A stretch of DNA of 23,810 nt from an uncultured Mollicutes bacterium (GTDB taxonomy: Bacteria > Bacillota_I > Bacilli_A > RFN20 > CAG-826), in the NCBI GenBank assembly GCA_900549975.1, contig URQK01000015.1:1-23810 (forward strand), read 5' to 3'. The position numbers and the translations under genes are program-made. Shown one piece after another: positions 12,512-20,359 of this stretch. Under the pieces are notes generated by a model. That model made no database searches. It saw nothing but the letters and a program-made list of their open reading frames with translations, and was not told the DNA's origin. Each line of letters starts with the position of its first letter. The stretch's first letter is position 1.

Positions 12512-12552
12512 GAAATGCAATATCGAAACTTAATTTGCATATCCTGCATTTC
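12512..12552. other. Alternative hairpins in the tRNA-Thr leader
   Basis: GAAATGCA (12512-12519) can pair with TGCATTTC (12545-12552). The overlapping ATGCAA (12515-12520) can instead pair with TTGCAT (12535-12540). The two foldings exclude each other. Confidence 0.4.
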
Positions 12553-12558
12553 CCATTT

Positions 12559-12564
12559 ATTATA
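12559..12564 (-). promoter_or_regulatory. -10 element for tRNA-Thr
   Basis: A perfect TATAAT on the minus strand lies about 60 nt upstream of the mature tRNA 5' end. No good -35 box is seen (TTTCTT at 17 nt). Confidence 0.55.
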
Positions 12565-12654
12565 CATCAAGTTTATTAAAAAAGAAAAGTAAAATAGGCA
12601 TTTTCATTATCTTTTTTCATCAAATACGAATATCTTGTTTTAGGGGGATTTCTT

Positions 12655-13098
12655 ATGTACTATCAAACTTTTAATAGTTATGTACCTTATTCACCATATG
12701 AGCCAAGTGGTGAAGAGTATAATTATCGTAGCACAACAATGAACTCAAATAGATTTTTTGGCTTAAAAGAAGGATTTGAAAGTGGTAATATTTTAAAACA
12801 AGAATATTTACCATATAAAAATCATAAAGTACCTTCAGTGACCACTAATAACGAAAAAGATAGTCTTTTAGTAGAATTGATGATGAAATATGATTATATG
12901 CATGATTTAAATTTAATACTAGATATTTATCCTACTGATAAAGAATCTTTAGCTTTATTTTTAGATATGCGCAACCAATATTTAAAGACACGTGAAGAGT
13001 ATGTCAAACGCTTTGGACCATTATGCGTTGAAGATGCAAATGATACAAATGGAACATTTAATTATGTTACTGTTCCTAGCCCATGGTTAATTAAATAG
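12655..13098 (+). CDS. Spore-coat CotJA-CotJB fusion protein
   Basis: A 147-residue protein with two coat-protein parts in one chain. Residues 33-57, FFGLKEGFESGNILKQEYLP and the following YKN, match the short CotJA pattern (G-L-x-E-A-x-x-x-G-T-x-F-x-x-L-x-x-PY). Residues 67-145 match CotJB: a helical LLVELMMKYDYMHDLNLILD, then DKESLALFLDMRNQYLKTRE, then FGPL and a tail with a PSPW motif. CotJA and CotJB are normally separate genes of about 80-90 residues each. The N-terminal 30 residues are Tyr-rich, as in many coat proteins. AGGGGG precedes the ATG, and cotJC follows 11 nt downstream. CotJ proteins form part of the inner spore coat. The CotJB part is clear and the CotJA part less so. Confidence 0.75.
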   Translation: MYYQTFNSYVPYSPYEPSGEEYNYRSTTMNSNRFFGLKEGFESGNILKQEYLPYKNHKVPSVTTNNEKDSLLVELMMKYDYMHDLNLILDIYPTDKESLALFLDMRNQYLKTREEYVKRFGPLCVEDANDTNGTFNYVTVPSPWLIK

Positions 13099-13109
13099 GA
13101 GGATTAAAT

Positions 13110-13673
13110 ATGTGGAAATATAGTAAAAGTCTTTTATATCCAATTAATATCAAAAAGCGCGATTTAAAAATGGCGAACTTTATTATCACGCAATATGGCG
13201 GACCATATGGTGAATTAGGTGCTGCTTTACGTTATTTAAACCAACGCTACACAATGCCAGATGAAAGAGGTAGAACATTACTTACTGATATTGGCACTGA
13301 AGAATTAGGCCATGTAGAAATGATTTGTACCATGTTATATCAATTAATGAAAGGTAGTTCATTGCAAGAACTAGCGGAAGTAGGATTAGATAAACACTAT
13401 GCTCAACATGGATTAGGTTTATTCCCAACTGATGTTAATGGTGTTGCTTTTTCCATGACTAATGTTGGCTCAACTGGTGATTATGAAGCTGACTTAGAGG
13501 AAGATTTAGCGGCTGAGCAAAAAGCCAAATTGACATATGAACATATTATTGATTTAGCAAAAGATCCAGATTTAATTAATCCACTTCTTTATTTAAGACA
13601 AAGAGAAGTTGTTCATTACAATCGTTTTAAGAATATGCTTGATGTCTATAAAAAAGAATTTGGTAAAAAATAG
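13110..13673 (+). CDS. cotJC: Spore-coat protein CotJC, manganese-catalase family
   Basis: A 187-residue ferritin-like protein of the manganese catalase family. MWKYSKSLLYPI at the start and QYGGPYGELGAALRYLNQRY at 28-47 are diagnostic of CotJC. By family comparison the dimanganese ligands are E35, E65 and H68 (GTEELGHVEM, 62-71), E136 and H169 (REVVHYNRF, 165-173), all present. Length equals the usual 185-195. It probably breaks down hydrogen peroxide in the coat; CotJC itself is mostly known as a coat component. AGGAGG lies before the ATG. It is the last gene of the cotJ operon and ends at a very strong hairpin. Confidence 0.95.
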   Translation: MWKYSKSLLYPINIKKRDLKMANFIITQYGGPYGELGAALRYLNQRYTMPDERGRTLLTDIGTEELGHVEMICTMLYQLMKGSSLQELAEVGLDKHYAQHGLGLFPTDVNGVAFSMTNVGSTGDYEADLEEDLAAEQKAKLTYEHIIDLAKDPDLINPLLYLRQREVVHYNRFKNMLDVYKKEFGKK

Positions 13674-13677
13674 ATAA

Positions 13678-13714
13678 AAATGGTGCATACAAATTAACTA
13701 AGTATGCACCATTT
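13678..13714. terminator. Strong bidirectional terminator after cotJC
   Basis: AAATGGTGCATAC and GTATGCACCATTT form a perfect 13-bp stem with an 11-nt loop. It separates the convergent cotJ and SPFH operons. Confidence 0.9.
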
Positions 13715-13722
13715 ATATTAAA

Positions 13723-14685
13723 TTATTTCTTTTCTACTTTTTTTGTTTCGACTTTTTCACTTTTTTCATTATTAGCCAAAGTCTCTTTTAAAGAAGCTAA
13801 TAATCCAGTTACATTAGCTATATCACTTGGTACAACGATTTTTGTTGATTGTCCTTCTGCAACTTTTTCTAATGCTTCAAATCCTTTAAGAGTTAAATAA
13901 CCTGGATTCGGATTTGCTTCATTAATTCTTCTAATACCTTCAGCTTGTGCTTCAGCAATACGAAGAATTGCTTCTGCTTGACCTTCTGCTTCTTTTACCG
14001 CTTGAATTCTTGTGGCTTCAGCATTTAATATTGCAGCTTCTTTTTTACCTTCTGCGGTTAAAATTGCCGCTTGCTTTTCTCCTTCTGCGGTTAATATAGC
14101 TTCTCGTTTTTGACGTTCAGCACGCATTTGTTTTTCCATTGCTTCTTGAATATCACGTGGTGGCAAAATATTTTTTAATTCCACACGATTTACTTTAATC
14201 CCCCAAGGGTCAGTAGCCTCATCAAGAATCAAACGCATTCTTTGATTAATAGTATCTCTGCTCGTTAATGTTTGGTCTAATTCTAAGTCACCAATTAAAT
14301 TACGTAGTGTTGTAGCAGATAAATTTTCAATAGCATTTAACGGATTATCCACCCCATATGTATAAAGTTTTGGATCGGTAATTTGGAAATAAACTACAGT
14401 ATCAATTTGCATAGTAACATTATCTTTAGTAATAACTGGTTGAGGTTTAAAATCTGCGACAGTTTCTTTTAAAGATACTACTTTTGCTTTTGAATCAATA
14501 ATAGGCGCTAGCATATGGAAACCAGCTTGTAAAGTTTTGTGATACTTACCTAATCTTTGAACAATAACTGTATGTGCTTGTGGCACAATAACAATACAAC
14601 GCGCTAATACAATAATAGCAAATAATACAATTGCCGCTAAGGCAACAACTAAAGCAATTAAGCCTCCTTCACTCATTAAAAACAT
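13723..14685 (-). CDS. SPFH/Band 7 (stomatin/QmcA-like) membrane protein
   Basis: A 320-residue SPFH protein with an N-terminal anchor (about 8-30). The SPFH domain begins IVPQAHTVIVQRLGKYHK (about 32-49) and continues AGFHMLAPIID. VVYFQITDPKLYTYGV (about 97-112) and LRNLIGDLELDQTL (about 127-140) are classical. The tail has repeated AEGEKQAAILTAEGKKEAAI units (about 195-250), the coiled-coil that builds oligomeric rings. The end is a KE-rich polar tail. Family members scaffold membrane microdomains and influence proteases. It starts 1 nt after the NfeD gene, so the two are translated together; that pairing is the typical stomatin-NfeD arrangement. Confidence 0.93.
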   Translation of the reverse strand: MFLMSEGGLIALVVALAAIVLFAIIVLARCIVIVPQAHTVIVQRLGKYHKTLQAGFHMLAPIIDSKAKVVSLKETVADFKPQPVITKDNVTMQIDTVVYFQITDPKLYTYGVDNPLNAIENLSATTLRNLIGDLELDQTLTSRDTINQRMRLILDEATDPWGIKVNRVELKNILPPRDIQEAMEKQMRAERQKREAILTAEGEKQAAILTAEGKKEAAILNAEATRIQAVKEAEGQAEAILRIAEAQAEGIRRINEANPNPGYLTLKGFEALEKVAEGQSTKIVVPSDIANVTGLLASLKETLANNEKSEKVETKKVEKK

Positions 14686-14686
14686 T

Positions 14687-15154
14687 TTATTTACCTTCTT
14701 TCTTTTTTACAATTAATTTATTTCCTCTAATTTCCTTAATTTGAGCAAATTCACCTTTTAAAATTTCTTCATCACTAACAATTGTCCAAACAACATCACG
14801 AATTTTTCCTTCACCAGGTTCATTATGCTTAACAGTTTGAGTAACAAATATTTCTCCACCTATAAGCGAATCAGCATTTGTAGCACTAGAACGAACTTTA
14901 ATCTTATTACGTAAAAATAGTTGACTAAATATGAAAGCTATCAGAGATATTCCAGCAAAAGTAACTATTTGCCAATAGAATTCAACACGACATGCAGCAA
15001 GTATTAAAGATGGAAGTGCCGCTAAAGCAAACCAAATACTGACTAATTCTTGTGTAGAGAATTCGATGACAATAGCTACGACAAATACAACCACCCAAAC
15101 AATTATAAATACATCATTAATATTTGAGGTTAATGATACCAACCAATCAAGCAT
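14687..15154 (-). CDS. NfeD-like membrane protein with OB domain
   Basis: A 155-residue NfeD-family protein of the short type. Helices lie at about 15-32, 38-55 and 60-80, with IEFSTQELVSIWFALAALPS and ACRVEFYWQ as family marks. A C-terminal OB-fold follows from about 95 (LIGGEIFVTQTVKHNEPGEG, then WTIVSDEEILKGEFAQIKEI with the ending GNKLIVKKK). The N-terminal ClpP-like protease domain of long NfeD proteins is absent, as in the YqfA/QmcA-linked group. The ribosome binding site AAGGAGGGG is near perfect. It is first of a two-gene operon with the SPFH gene and has an extended -10 promoter upstream. Confidence 0.9.
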   Translation of the reverse strand: MLDWLVSLTSNINDVFIIVWVVVFVVAIVIEFSTQELVSIWFALAALPSLILAACRVEFYWQIVTFAGISLIAFIFSQLFLRNKIKVRSSATNADSLIGGEIFVTQTVKHNEPGEGKIRDVVWTIVSDEEILKGEFAQIKEIRGNKLIVKKKEGK

Positions 15155-15199
15155 TTCGTTCCCCTCCTTATAAAAAATATGTTATTCACTAACAAAATT

Positions 15200-15225
15200 A
15201 TTATAGCAATTATTTACACGTAAAT
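15200..15225 (-). promoter_or_regulatory. Promoter and inverted repeat upstream of the NfeD-SPFH operon
   Basis: On the minus strand TGCTATAAT (15200-15208) is a perfect extended -10. ATTTAC and GTAAAT (15212-15225), 6-bp arms with a 2-nt centre, lie just upstream in the spacer/-35 area and could be an operator. Confidence 0.55.
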
Positions 15226-15491
15226 ATATAAAAATTAATAAAATTATATTGTATTATTTGTCCAAAGCCTATTTAATATAGAAAAGTAAATCCAGTTATG
15301 TAAAAAAAGTTACATAAAAAATAGTCATTACAATCAAATTTTGCACTTAATTTAGTGCTAAAAGTTTTATAGCATTAGATACATGATTTAAATTATTCAT
15401 ATTTCTAATGAATGTTTTTTTAAGATTTCGAATTGCAGCATGCTACTAATCCATATTTTTACTTTTTTAACATCTAATCTGCTATTTAAAT
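15226..15491. other. AT-rich intergenic stretch without a recognised gene
   Basis: I see no convincing coding frame. It holds a hairpin TTATGTAA / TTACATAA (about 15296-15317), and TTTTGCACT / AGTGC near 15342-15360 overlaps a second possible pairing of AGTGCTA with TAGCATT. No T-tract with a strong stem was found before the MFS terminator. Confidence 0.5.
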
Positions 15492-15527
15492 AAAAAAAGC
15501 TAAAATGATTTATTACACTTTAGCTTT
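15492..15527 (-). terminator. Terminator of the glycoside-use locus
   Basis: AAAGCTAAA and TTTAGCTTT form a 9-bp stem with a 14-nt loop, followed on the minus strand by a T-run. It lies 23 nt after the transporter stop codon. Confidence 0.8.
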
Positions 15528-15549
15528 AAAATTAAATTTGAATTAAAAA

Positions 15550-17187
15550 TTAATTATTAGTTTCTGTTTTTGGCTCTTTTGAAACTTCTAATATTGCTTT
15601 ATCTTCTTTTGTGTATTTTTCAACATTCATCCAAATGAACATAATGCCCATAACTAAATACGCTACCGATTCAACACCAAATCCTAAGATTGTGTGAACA
15701 AGAGGTTTAGATGCCGCAGGAGTTATAGAATTAATACCTGCAATAATACCATTACATACACCAGCCATACATACCATAATTGAACCATATACAGCCATTG
15801 TGAATCCATCAGTACGGATTCCGTGTTTTGCTTCTTGGTGATCTAAGACATTAGCAAGTAAAGCTAATGAAATATACATAGCAGGTGCAGTACCTAAAGC
15901 TTTAACACAGAATGAAGCAACAGAAATACCTGTCACAGCGGCGCTATTTGCTTGAAGAGCAGGAATTAACGCTACAAATGCTAATAATCCACCTAAGAAT
16001 GCTAAAGCACACCCCATAATAATTGTCTTAGATTTAGTAAATTTATTAGCTAATGGCCAAACAATTGCCATACCTAAGGCAGTTGGAATAGCACCAACAG
16101 TATTAATAATTGAAGATAATGTATTCTCACCTGTCATTGCTTGAGAATAGAAAGACATATCATTATTCTTCATTTGTCCACCAAATTGATATAAGAAGAA
16201 GAATACAATAATTAACCACCAATATTTGTCTTTAGCACAAACATTAATTTGTTCTTTCATAGAAACAGATTTTACTTCAGTTTCGCCAGCATTTTGATTT
16301 TTAGCTACGATTTCTTCTGTAATTCTTTCTCTAGTGAAGAAATATTCTAATAAACAACCAATTACTAAGCAAACAACCATGATAATCATTAAGATAACCC
16401 ATTTTGAGTTTGCTTGATCTGGTGTAATAACCATTGAATAAGTTCCAGAAGGGTTCAATAGTGGATTATCCGCAACACCTTTTAAAGCAACTGATAAATC
16501 GTTAGTAATTTTTTCAATCTTACCTAATTTGTCATCAGGAATGAAGTATGAATAAGTTGGTAATAATCCGATTTTATCAACTAAAATACCACCAGCCATA
16601 CCAGATAAACCTGCTGCACCAAGTTGAGCAGCCATAATACATGTAGATAATAATCCACGTTTCTTCTCATCACGAGTTGATAAGTTAACTAATGCAGAGT
16701 GCGAAGTATAATATAAAGGCCATGCAAGTGCATAATATAAGTTATATGCAACTGCTATAACTACTGACGCCCAGAAATTAGGTGTGGTTCCTTTTCCTCC
16801 ACCCAACCAAGTTGCACCTTCTGGTAAAGGTACTAAGAATAAAGCAAGTAATGCCACAGCAATAATAGGCATACCGATTAAGATTAAAGGACGTGCCTTC
16901 CCAGCCATTGTTGGCTTTTTTTCCATTAATCTTCCGACAAACAAATTACCAATTATGATAATAACAGCAGATAAAATAGGAAGTAATGTTTCAAATAATG
17001 GGGCCCATTGTCCTAACATTAATACTTTATCCCAATATTGAATAAGCCAAACATTAACAACACCATTGCTTATTAATGCTAAAATAGGTCCTAATAAATA
17101 ACCTAAGCCAGCTTCTGGAAATAAAGTAACTTTGTCCTTTTTGATCTTAGTTTTCATAAAAGGTTTTTCAAAAAAACTAGTTTTCAT
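15550..17187 (-). CDS. GPH-family (MFS_2) sugar:cation symporter
   Basis: A 545-residue transporter with about 12 hydrophobic helices and N- and C-termini in the cytoplasm. LSTRDEKKRGLLSTCIMAAQ (about 167-186) and the following GGILVDKIG fit glycoside-pentoside-hexuronide (GPH/MelB-like) carriers. A large loop of about 65 residues (near 205-270) sits between two helices. The central cytoplasmic loop has FFTRERITEE (about 284-293), which resembles the YxFxxE(R)(I/V) loop of GPH members. The ribosome binding site AGGAAA is 8-9 nt before the chosen ATG. It starts 68 nt after the rhamnosidase gene and is last in the locus. It probably imports rhamnosides or their fragments; that substrate comes from context. 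Confidence 0.85.
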   Translation of the reverse strand: MKTSFFEKPFMKTKIKKDKVTLFPEAGLGYLLGPILALISNGVVNVWLIQYWDKVLMLGQWAPLFETLLPILSAVIIIIGNLFVGRLMEKKPTMAGKARPLILIGMPIIAVALLALFLVPLPEGATWLGGGKGTTPNFWASVVIAVAYNLYYALAWPLYYTSHSALVNLSTRDEKKRGLLSTCIMAAQLGAAGLSGMAGGILVDKIGLLPTYSYFIPDDKLGKIEKITNDLSVALKGVADNPLLNPSGTYSMVITPDQANSKWVILMIIMVVCLVIGCLLEYFFTRERITEEIVAKNQNAGETEVKSVSMKEQINVCAKDKYWWLIIVFFFLYQFGGQMKNNDMSFYSQAMTGENTLSSIINTVGAIPTALGMAIVWPLANKFTKSKTIIMGCALAFLGGLLAFVALIPALQANSAAVTGISVASFCVKALGTAPAMYISLALLANVLDHQEAKHGIRTDGFTMAVYGSIMVCMAGVCNGIIAGINSITPAASKPLVHTILGFGVESVAYLVMGIMFIWMNVEKYTKEDKAILEVSKEPKTETNN

Positions 17188-17255
17188 TTTAAATTTCCTT
17201 TCCTTAACTTTTACTATTTTAATAAATTATTGTACGTTTATCAATAATGATATCG

Positions 17256-19814
17256 CTAAAATTGAAAATTATTTTCAAATAAGTATGTCCCATGAGTCTT
17301 ATTATAAGTTTCACCATTTGGCAGCACAATTTGTGCTTCACTACCATAAGGAATAGTAACATTTAAAATAAATTTGCCATTTTCAATCTTCCAACTAGAC
17401 TTAACAACGCCATAAGGAGTTTTAGTTTCAGCTTTAGCGTAATTTAATGATCCTCCAACAATTGGTTTAATTAAAATTTTCTTATATCCGCATTCTAGTG
17501 GTTCAATACCCGCAACACGACGATACAAAAAATCGCCAACTGCTCCACTAGCATAGTGATTAAAAGAAATCATACCACCTGTTCCATCTTCTCCAATTGG
17601 ACACTCACCATTTTCATTTAAAGCATCCCATCTTTCCCATATTGTTGTTGCACCAACTTTTACTTCATAAAGCCAAGATGGACAAATCGTATTTTCCAAC
17701 ATTTTATAAGCCACATCTTTATAACCATTATCTGCTAGAACAAAAAGAATATATGGAGTACCTGGAAAACCAGTACCAATACAATAGTTATCCTTTTCTA
17801 CTAATTGTTTTAAGTTATAAGTTGCATTAGGAATGTTTTCTTTTTTAAACATATCAAATTGTAATGGCAAAACATATCCTGTTTGGAATTCATTATAAAG
17901 TTTTCCCCTTTTATTAGTTAAAATAGATTCATAAGCATCCGCAACTTTATTCGAAAATTCCAAATAATACTTTTCATCATCTTTTTTATTTAAGATATGC
18001 GCTATTTTACTTAATAATAATGATGTATGTCTTAATGATGCTGTTGCAGTCCATTTACTTCTACTTTGCCATTCTTTCATTTTCGGCACATCTGGAGAAA
18101 CCCAGTCACCAAAGTGGAATATACTTGGTGTATTCCAAATATAACGATGCTTGCCAACTCCAATGATATTAGCCCAAAATTTACAAGCATTAACATATTT
18201 TTTCATTGATTCATAAGCTTTTTCTAGAACATGAACATTACCAGTTTTTTCATATTCTGCCCAAGGAACCATTAAAGCAGCATCTCCCCAAAAATCAATT
18301 GCCATTTGTGGCATAGTAATTGGGAATCCATATCGATGGACCGGAATAGTTGTTGGAATACCTCCAGTCTTTAATTGTTGACTTCTTAAGTCTAATAACC
18401 ATTTATCTAAAAATCTACTAACATCAAAGTTGAAAAATGCTGTTTTAGCAAATATTGCAATATCACCAGTCCATCCCATTCTTTCATCTCTTTGTGGGCA
18501 ATCAGTTGGGATATCCACGAAATTTGATTTACTAGACCAAATAATATTTTGTTGTAAACGATTAATCAAAGGATTAGAGCATTCAAAATTACCTACTTGT
18601 TCAACATCAGAATATAAAACAATCCCTTTTACTTCTATTTGATTAATATCAATACCTTCAAGCGAAATATATCTAAATCCCATATATGTTAAAGTTGGAG
18701 TGAATTCTTGATTACCTTCTTTACAAATATAAGTTAATGTTGCTTTTGCACTTCTTAAGAAAACAACATTTAAATCGCCTTTACTATTTAAAATTTCGGC
18801 GTGTTTAACTACTACTTTTTGATTTTTAGTTGCTCCTTTAATTTTTAAAAAGATAACACCAGCAAAATTTTGGCCAAAATCAATAATATATTTATTATCT
18901 AATTTTTTTATTACTTGCGGCTTTAATTCTTCATGAGCAATTACATTCGCACCATAATCTAAAAGCAATTTGGGCTTAATTTTTAATTTTTCATAACTTG
19001 CTTTATGAAATATAATATTATCCAATTCTTTATTAGCATCATATGTCTCACCATCATAAATATCCGCCATTAGGACTGGTGAATCACTAGACACTTCCCA
19101 AGTCTCATCGGTAGAAATGATTTCTGATGTACCATCTTCATAAGTAATATGAATATCACATAATAAAGCTTGACGGTCAGCAGCATCACGATTTTTTCTT
19201 GTAAATACAAATGATCCCACTGCCCAGCCGCCGGCAACAATAAAATGCAAATCATTATCTTTTTTTAATAAAGTAGTTACATCATATACTTGATATTGTA
19301 ATTGATGTTTATATGAAGTAAATCCTGGAGCAAAATAATATTTTCCTACTTTCTTTTCATTTAATAAGAAATCATATATGCCAATTGCCGTTACATATAC
19401 TTTAGCACTTTTAATCTTCTTATTGAAAGATACATGTTTTTTGAATAACAATGGTTTAGGAGATACTTTTTTTTCTTTAAAAACATATTCTTTATCTGTA
19501 ATCCATTTCCCTTTAAACTGAGTCGATAAATAACCTGTTTCATAAATTAAACTAGTTTGATCTTTATTGCCCAATGAATCTTCCACAAATAATTCCGCTT
19601 TATATTTAGTAAATGGTTTTAATTTATCGCCATTATAGACAATACAAACTTGTGAAACAGTATCAATACTCCAACCATTCATCTTTAAAGTAGCCTTTTT
19701 TAAGGTTGAATTTTTATCATCACTTACAAGTGAAAAATTAAATGATGGATGCTCATCATCAGAATAACAATATTCTTTGATATGATTTACTTTAAATTCT
19801 TCTATTTTAAACAT
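17256..19814 (-). CDS. GH78 alpha-L-rhamnosidase
   Basis: An 852-residue inverting glycosidase that removes terminal alpha-L-rhamnose. No signal peptide is present, so it acts in the cytoplasm. Domains in order: an N-terminal beta-sandwich (1-100); Bac_rhamnosid_N with YYFAPGFTSYKHQLQYQVYD (159-178) and GGWAVG (195-200); a concanavalin-like domain with DFGQNFAGV (312-320); and a six-hairpin catalytic domain with DCPQRDERMGWTGD (438-451), the GH78 signature with the catalytic acid. A C-terminal beta domain follows. I chose ATG 19814 because GAAGGGA lies 7 nt upstream; a reading from 19877 would add 21 residues and cross a terminator-like hairpin. Length fits the family (850-950). Confidence 0.93.
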   Translation of the reverse strand: MFKIEEFKVNHIKEYCYSDDEHPSFNFSLVSDDKNSTLKKATLKMNGWSIDTVSQVCIVYNGDKLKPFTKYKAELFVEDSLGNKDQTSLIYETGYLSTQFKGKWITDKEYVFKEKKVSPKPLLFKKHVSFNKKIKSAKVYVTAIGIYDFLLNEKKVGKYYFAPGFTSYKHQLQYQVYDVTTLLKKDNDLHFIVAGGWAVGSFVFTRKNRDAADRQALLCDIHITYEDGTSEIISTDETWEVSSDSPVLMADIYDGETYDANKELDNIIFHKASYEKLKIKPKLLLDYGANVIAHEELKPQVIKKLDNKYIIDFGQNFAGVIFLKIKGATKNQKVVVKHAEILNSKGDLNVVFLRSAKATLTYICKEGNQEFTPTLTYMGFRYISLEGIDINQIEVKGIVLYSDVEQVGNFECSNPLINRLQQNIIWSSKSNFVDIPTDCPQRDERMGWTGDIAIFAKTAFFNFDVSRFLDKWLLDLRSQQLKTGGIPTTIPVHRYGFPITMPQMAIDFWGDAALMVPWAEYEKTGNVHVLEKAYESMKKYVNACKFWANIIGVGKHRYIWNTPSIFHFGDWVSPDVPKMKEWQSRSKWTATASLRHTSLLLSKIAHILNKKDDEKYYLEFSNKVADAYESILTNKRGKLYNEFQTGYVLPLQFDMFKKENIPNATYNLKQLVEKDNYCIGTGFPGTPYILFVLADNGYKDVAYKMLENTICPSWLYEVKVGATTIWERWDALNENGECPIGEDGTGGMISFNHYASGAVGDFLYRRVAGIEPLECGYKKILIKPIVGGSLNYAKAETKTPYGVVKSSWKIENGKFILNVTIPYGSEAQIVLPNGETYNKTHGTYLFENNFQF

Positions 19815-19817
19815 AAA

Positions 19818-19824
19818 TAGTCCC
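19818..19824 (-). promoter_or_regulatory. GH78 ribosome binding site that repeats a hairpin arm
   Basis: On the minus strand GGGACTA, 3 nt before the GH78 ATG, is identical to the first seven bases of the hairpin 5' arm at 19866-19875. It can therefore pair with the hairpin's 3' arm. Confidence 0.6.
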
Positions 19825-19833
19825 TTCTTTCTT

Positions 19834-19875
19834 AAAAAGACAAAGGGACTACTAATAATTGATACTAGTAGTCCC
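19834..19875 (-). terminator. Terminator-like hairpin between the 151-aa gene and GH78
   Basis: On the minus strand GGGACTACTA and TAGTAGTCCC form a perfect 10-bp stem with an 11-nt loop, followed by TTTGTCTTTTT. It starts 14 nt after the stop codon of the upstream gene. It may end or attenuate the GH3 transcript so that GH78 and the transporter are expressed less or separately. Confidence 0.75.
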
Positions 19876-19889
19876 ATACATACTTTTTA

Positions 19890-20345
19890 CTATTTTGCTT
19901 CTTTACTTAAAAAATTTGTAACAATTGAAACTACACCAGATACTAACATGAATACTGTGCCCACAATAGCCCCAATACATGATGATCTAGCAACAGGATT
20001 ACCGCCTTCAAGATCAGAGAATAAAGCAATACCATAATAGTACACCCTATCACTTAAGAAGTAAACTGCCGCACCAACTAAGAAGAATGTAGTAACAATA
20101 GATAATAAGTCAAATATCATTTTGACAATTTTATTATCTTTTAAAGGAGTAAATCCTACAGCAATATTAGCTAACACAATCAATAAAGCTAAGACTAAGA
20201 ACCAAATGATTTGAGTAGAAACATTCGCTTCAGTAAAATAAGGAAGTGATTTGTTAACTGCATAAATAATAATAGAAACAAGTGTTAATACTGCAAGACA
20301 TGCATTAAGAATAAAACTTACGCCTTGATCTTTAATTAATTTCAT
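19890..20345 (-). CDS. Four-helix membrane protein, function unknown
   Basis: A 151-residue protein with four hydrophobic helices at about 10-30, 45-66, 75-98 and 120-145 and short loops. The loop between the third and fourth helix (about 98-118, ending PVARSSC) is the only longer one. No signal peptide or enzymatic motif is visible, and I recognise no family. It begins 14 nt after the GH3 gene with GGAGG before the ATG, so it is cotranscribed with it. It could assist assembly or anchoring of the GH3 enzyme or help transport. Nothing in the sequence proves either. Confidence 0.8.
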   Translation of the reverse strand: MKLIKDQGVSFILNACLAVLTLVSIIIYAVNKSLPYFTEANVSTQIIWFLVLALLIVLANIAVGFTPLKDNKIVKMIFDLLSIVTTFFLVGAAVYFLSDRVYYYGIALFSDLEGGNPVARSSCIGAIVGTVFMLVSGVVSIVTNFLSKEAK

Positions 20346-20359
20346 TTTTATGTTCCTCC

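Noticed and set aside
17188..17255. cre-like site in the MFS leader (TTGATAAACGTACAA)
   Set aside because: The central CG is shifted by one base from the cre consensus and conserved A positions do not match.
19815..19877. Longer GH78 start at 19877
   Set aside because: The extra codons run through the terminator-like hairpin, and no ribosome binding site precedes them.
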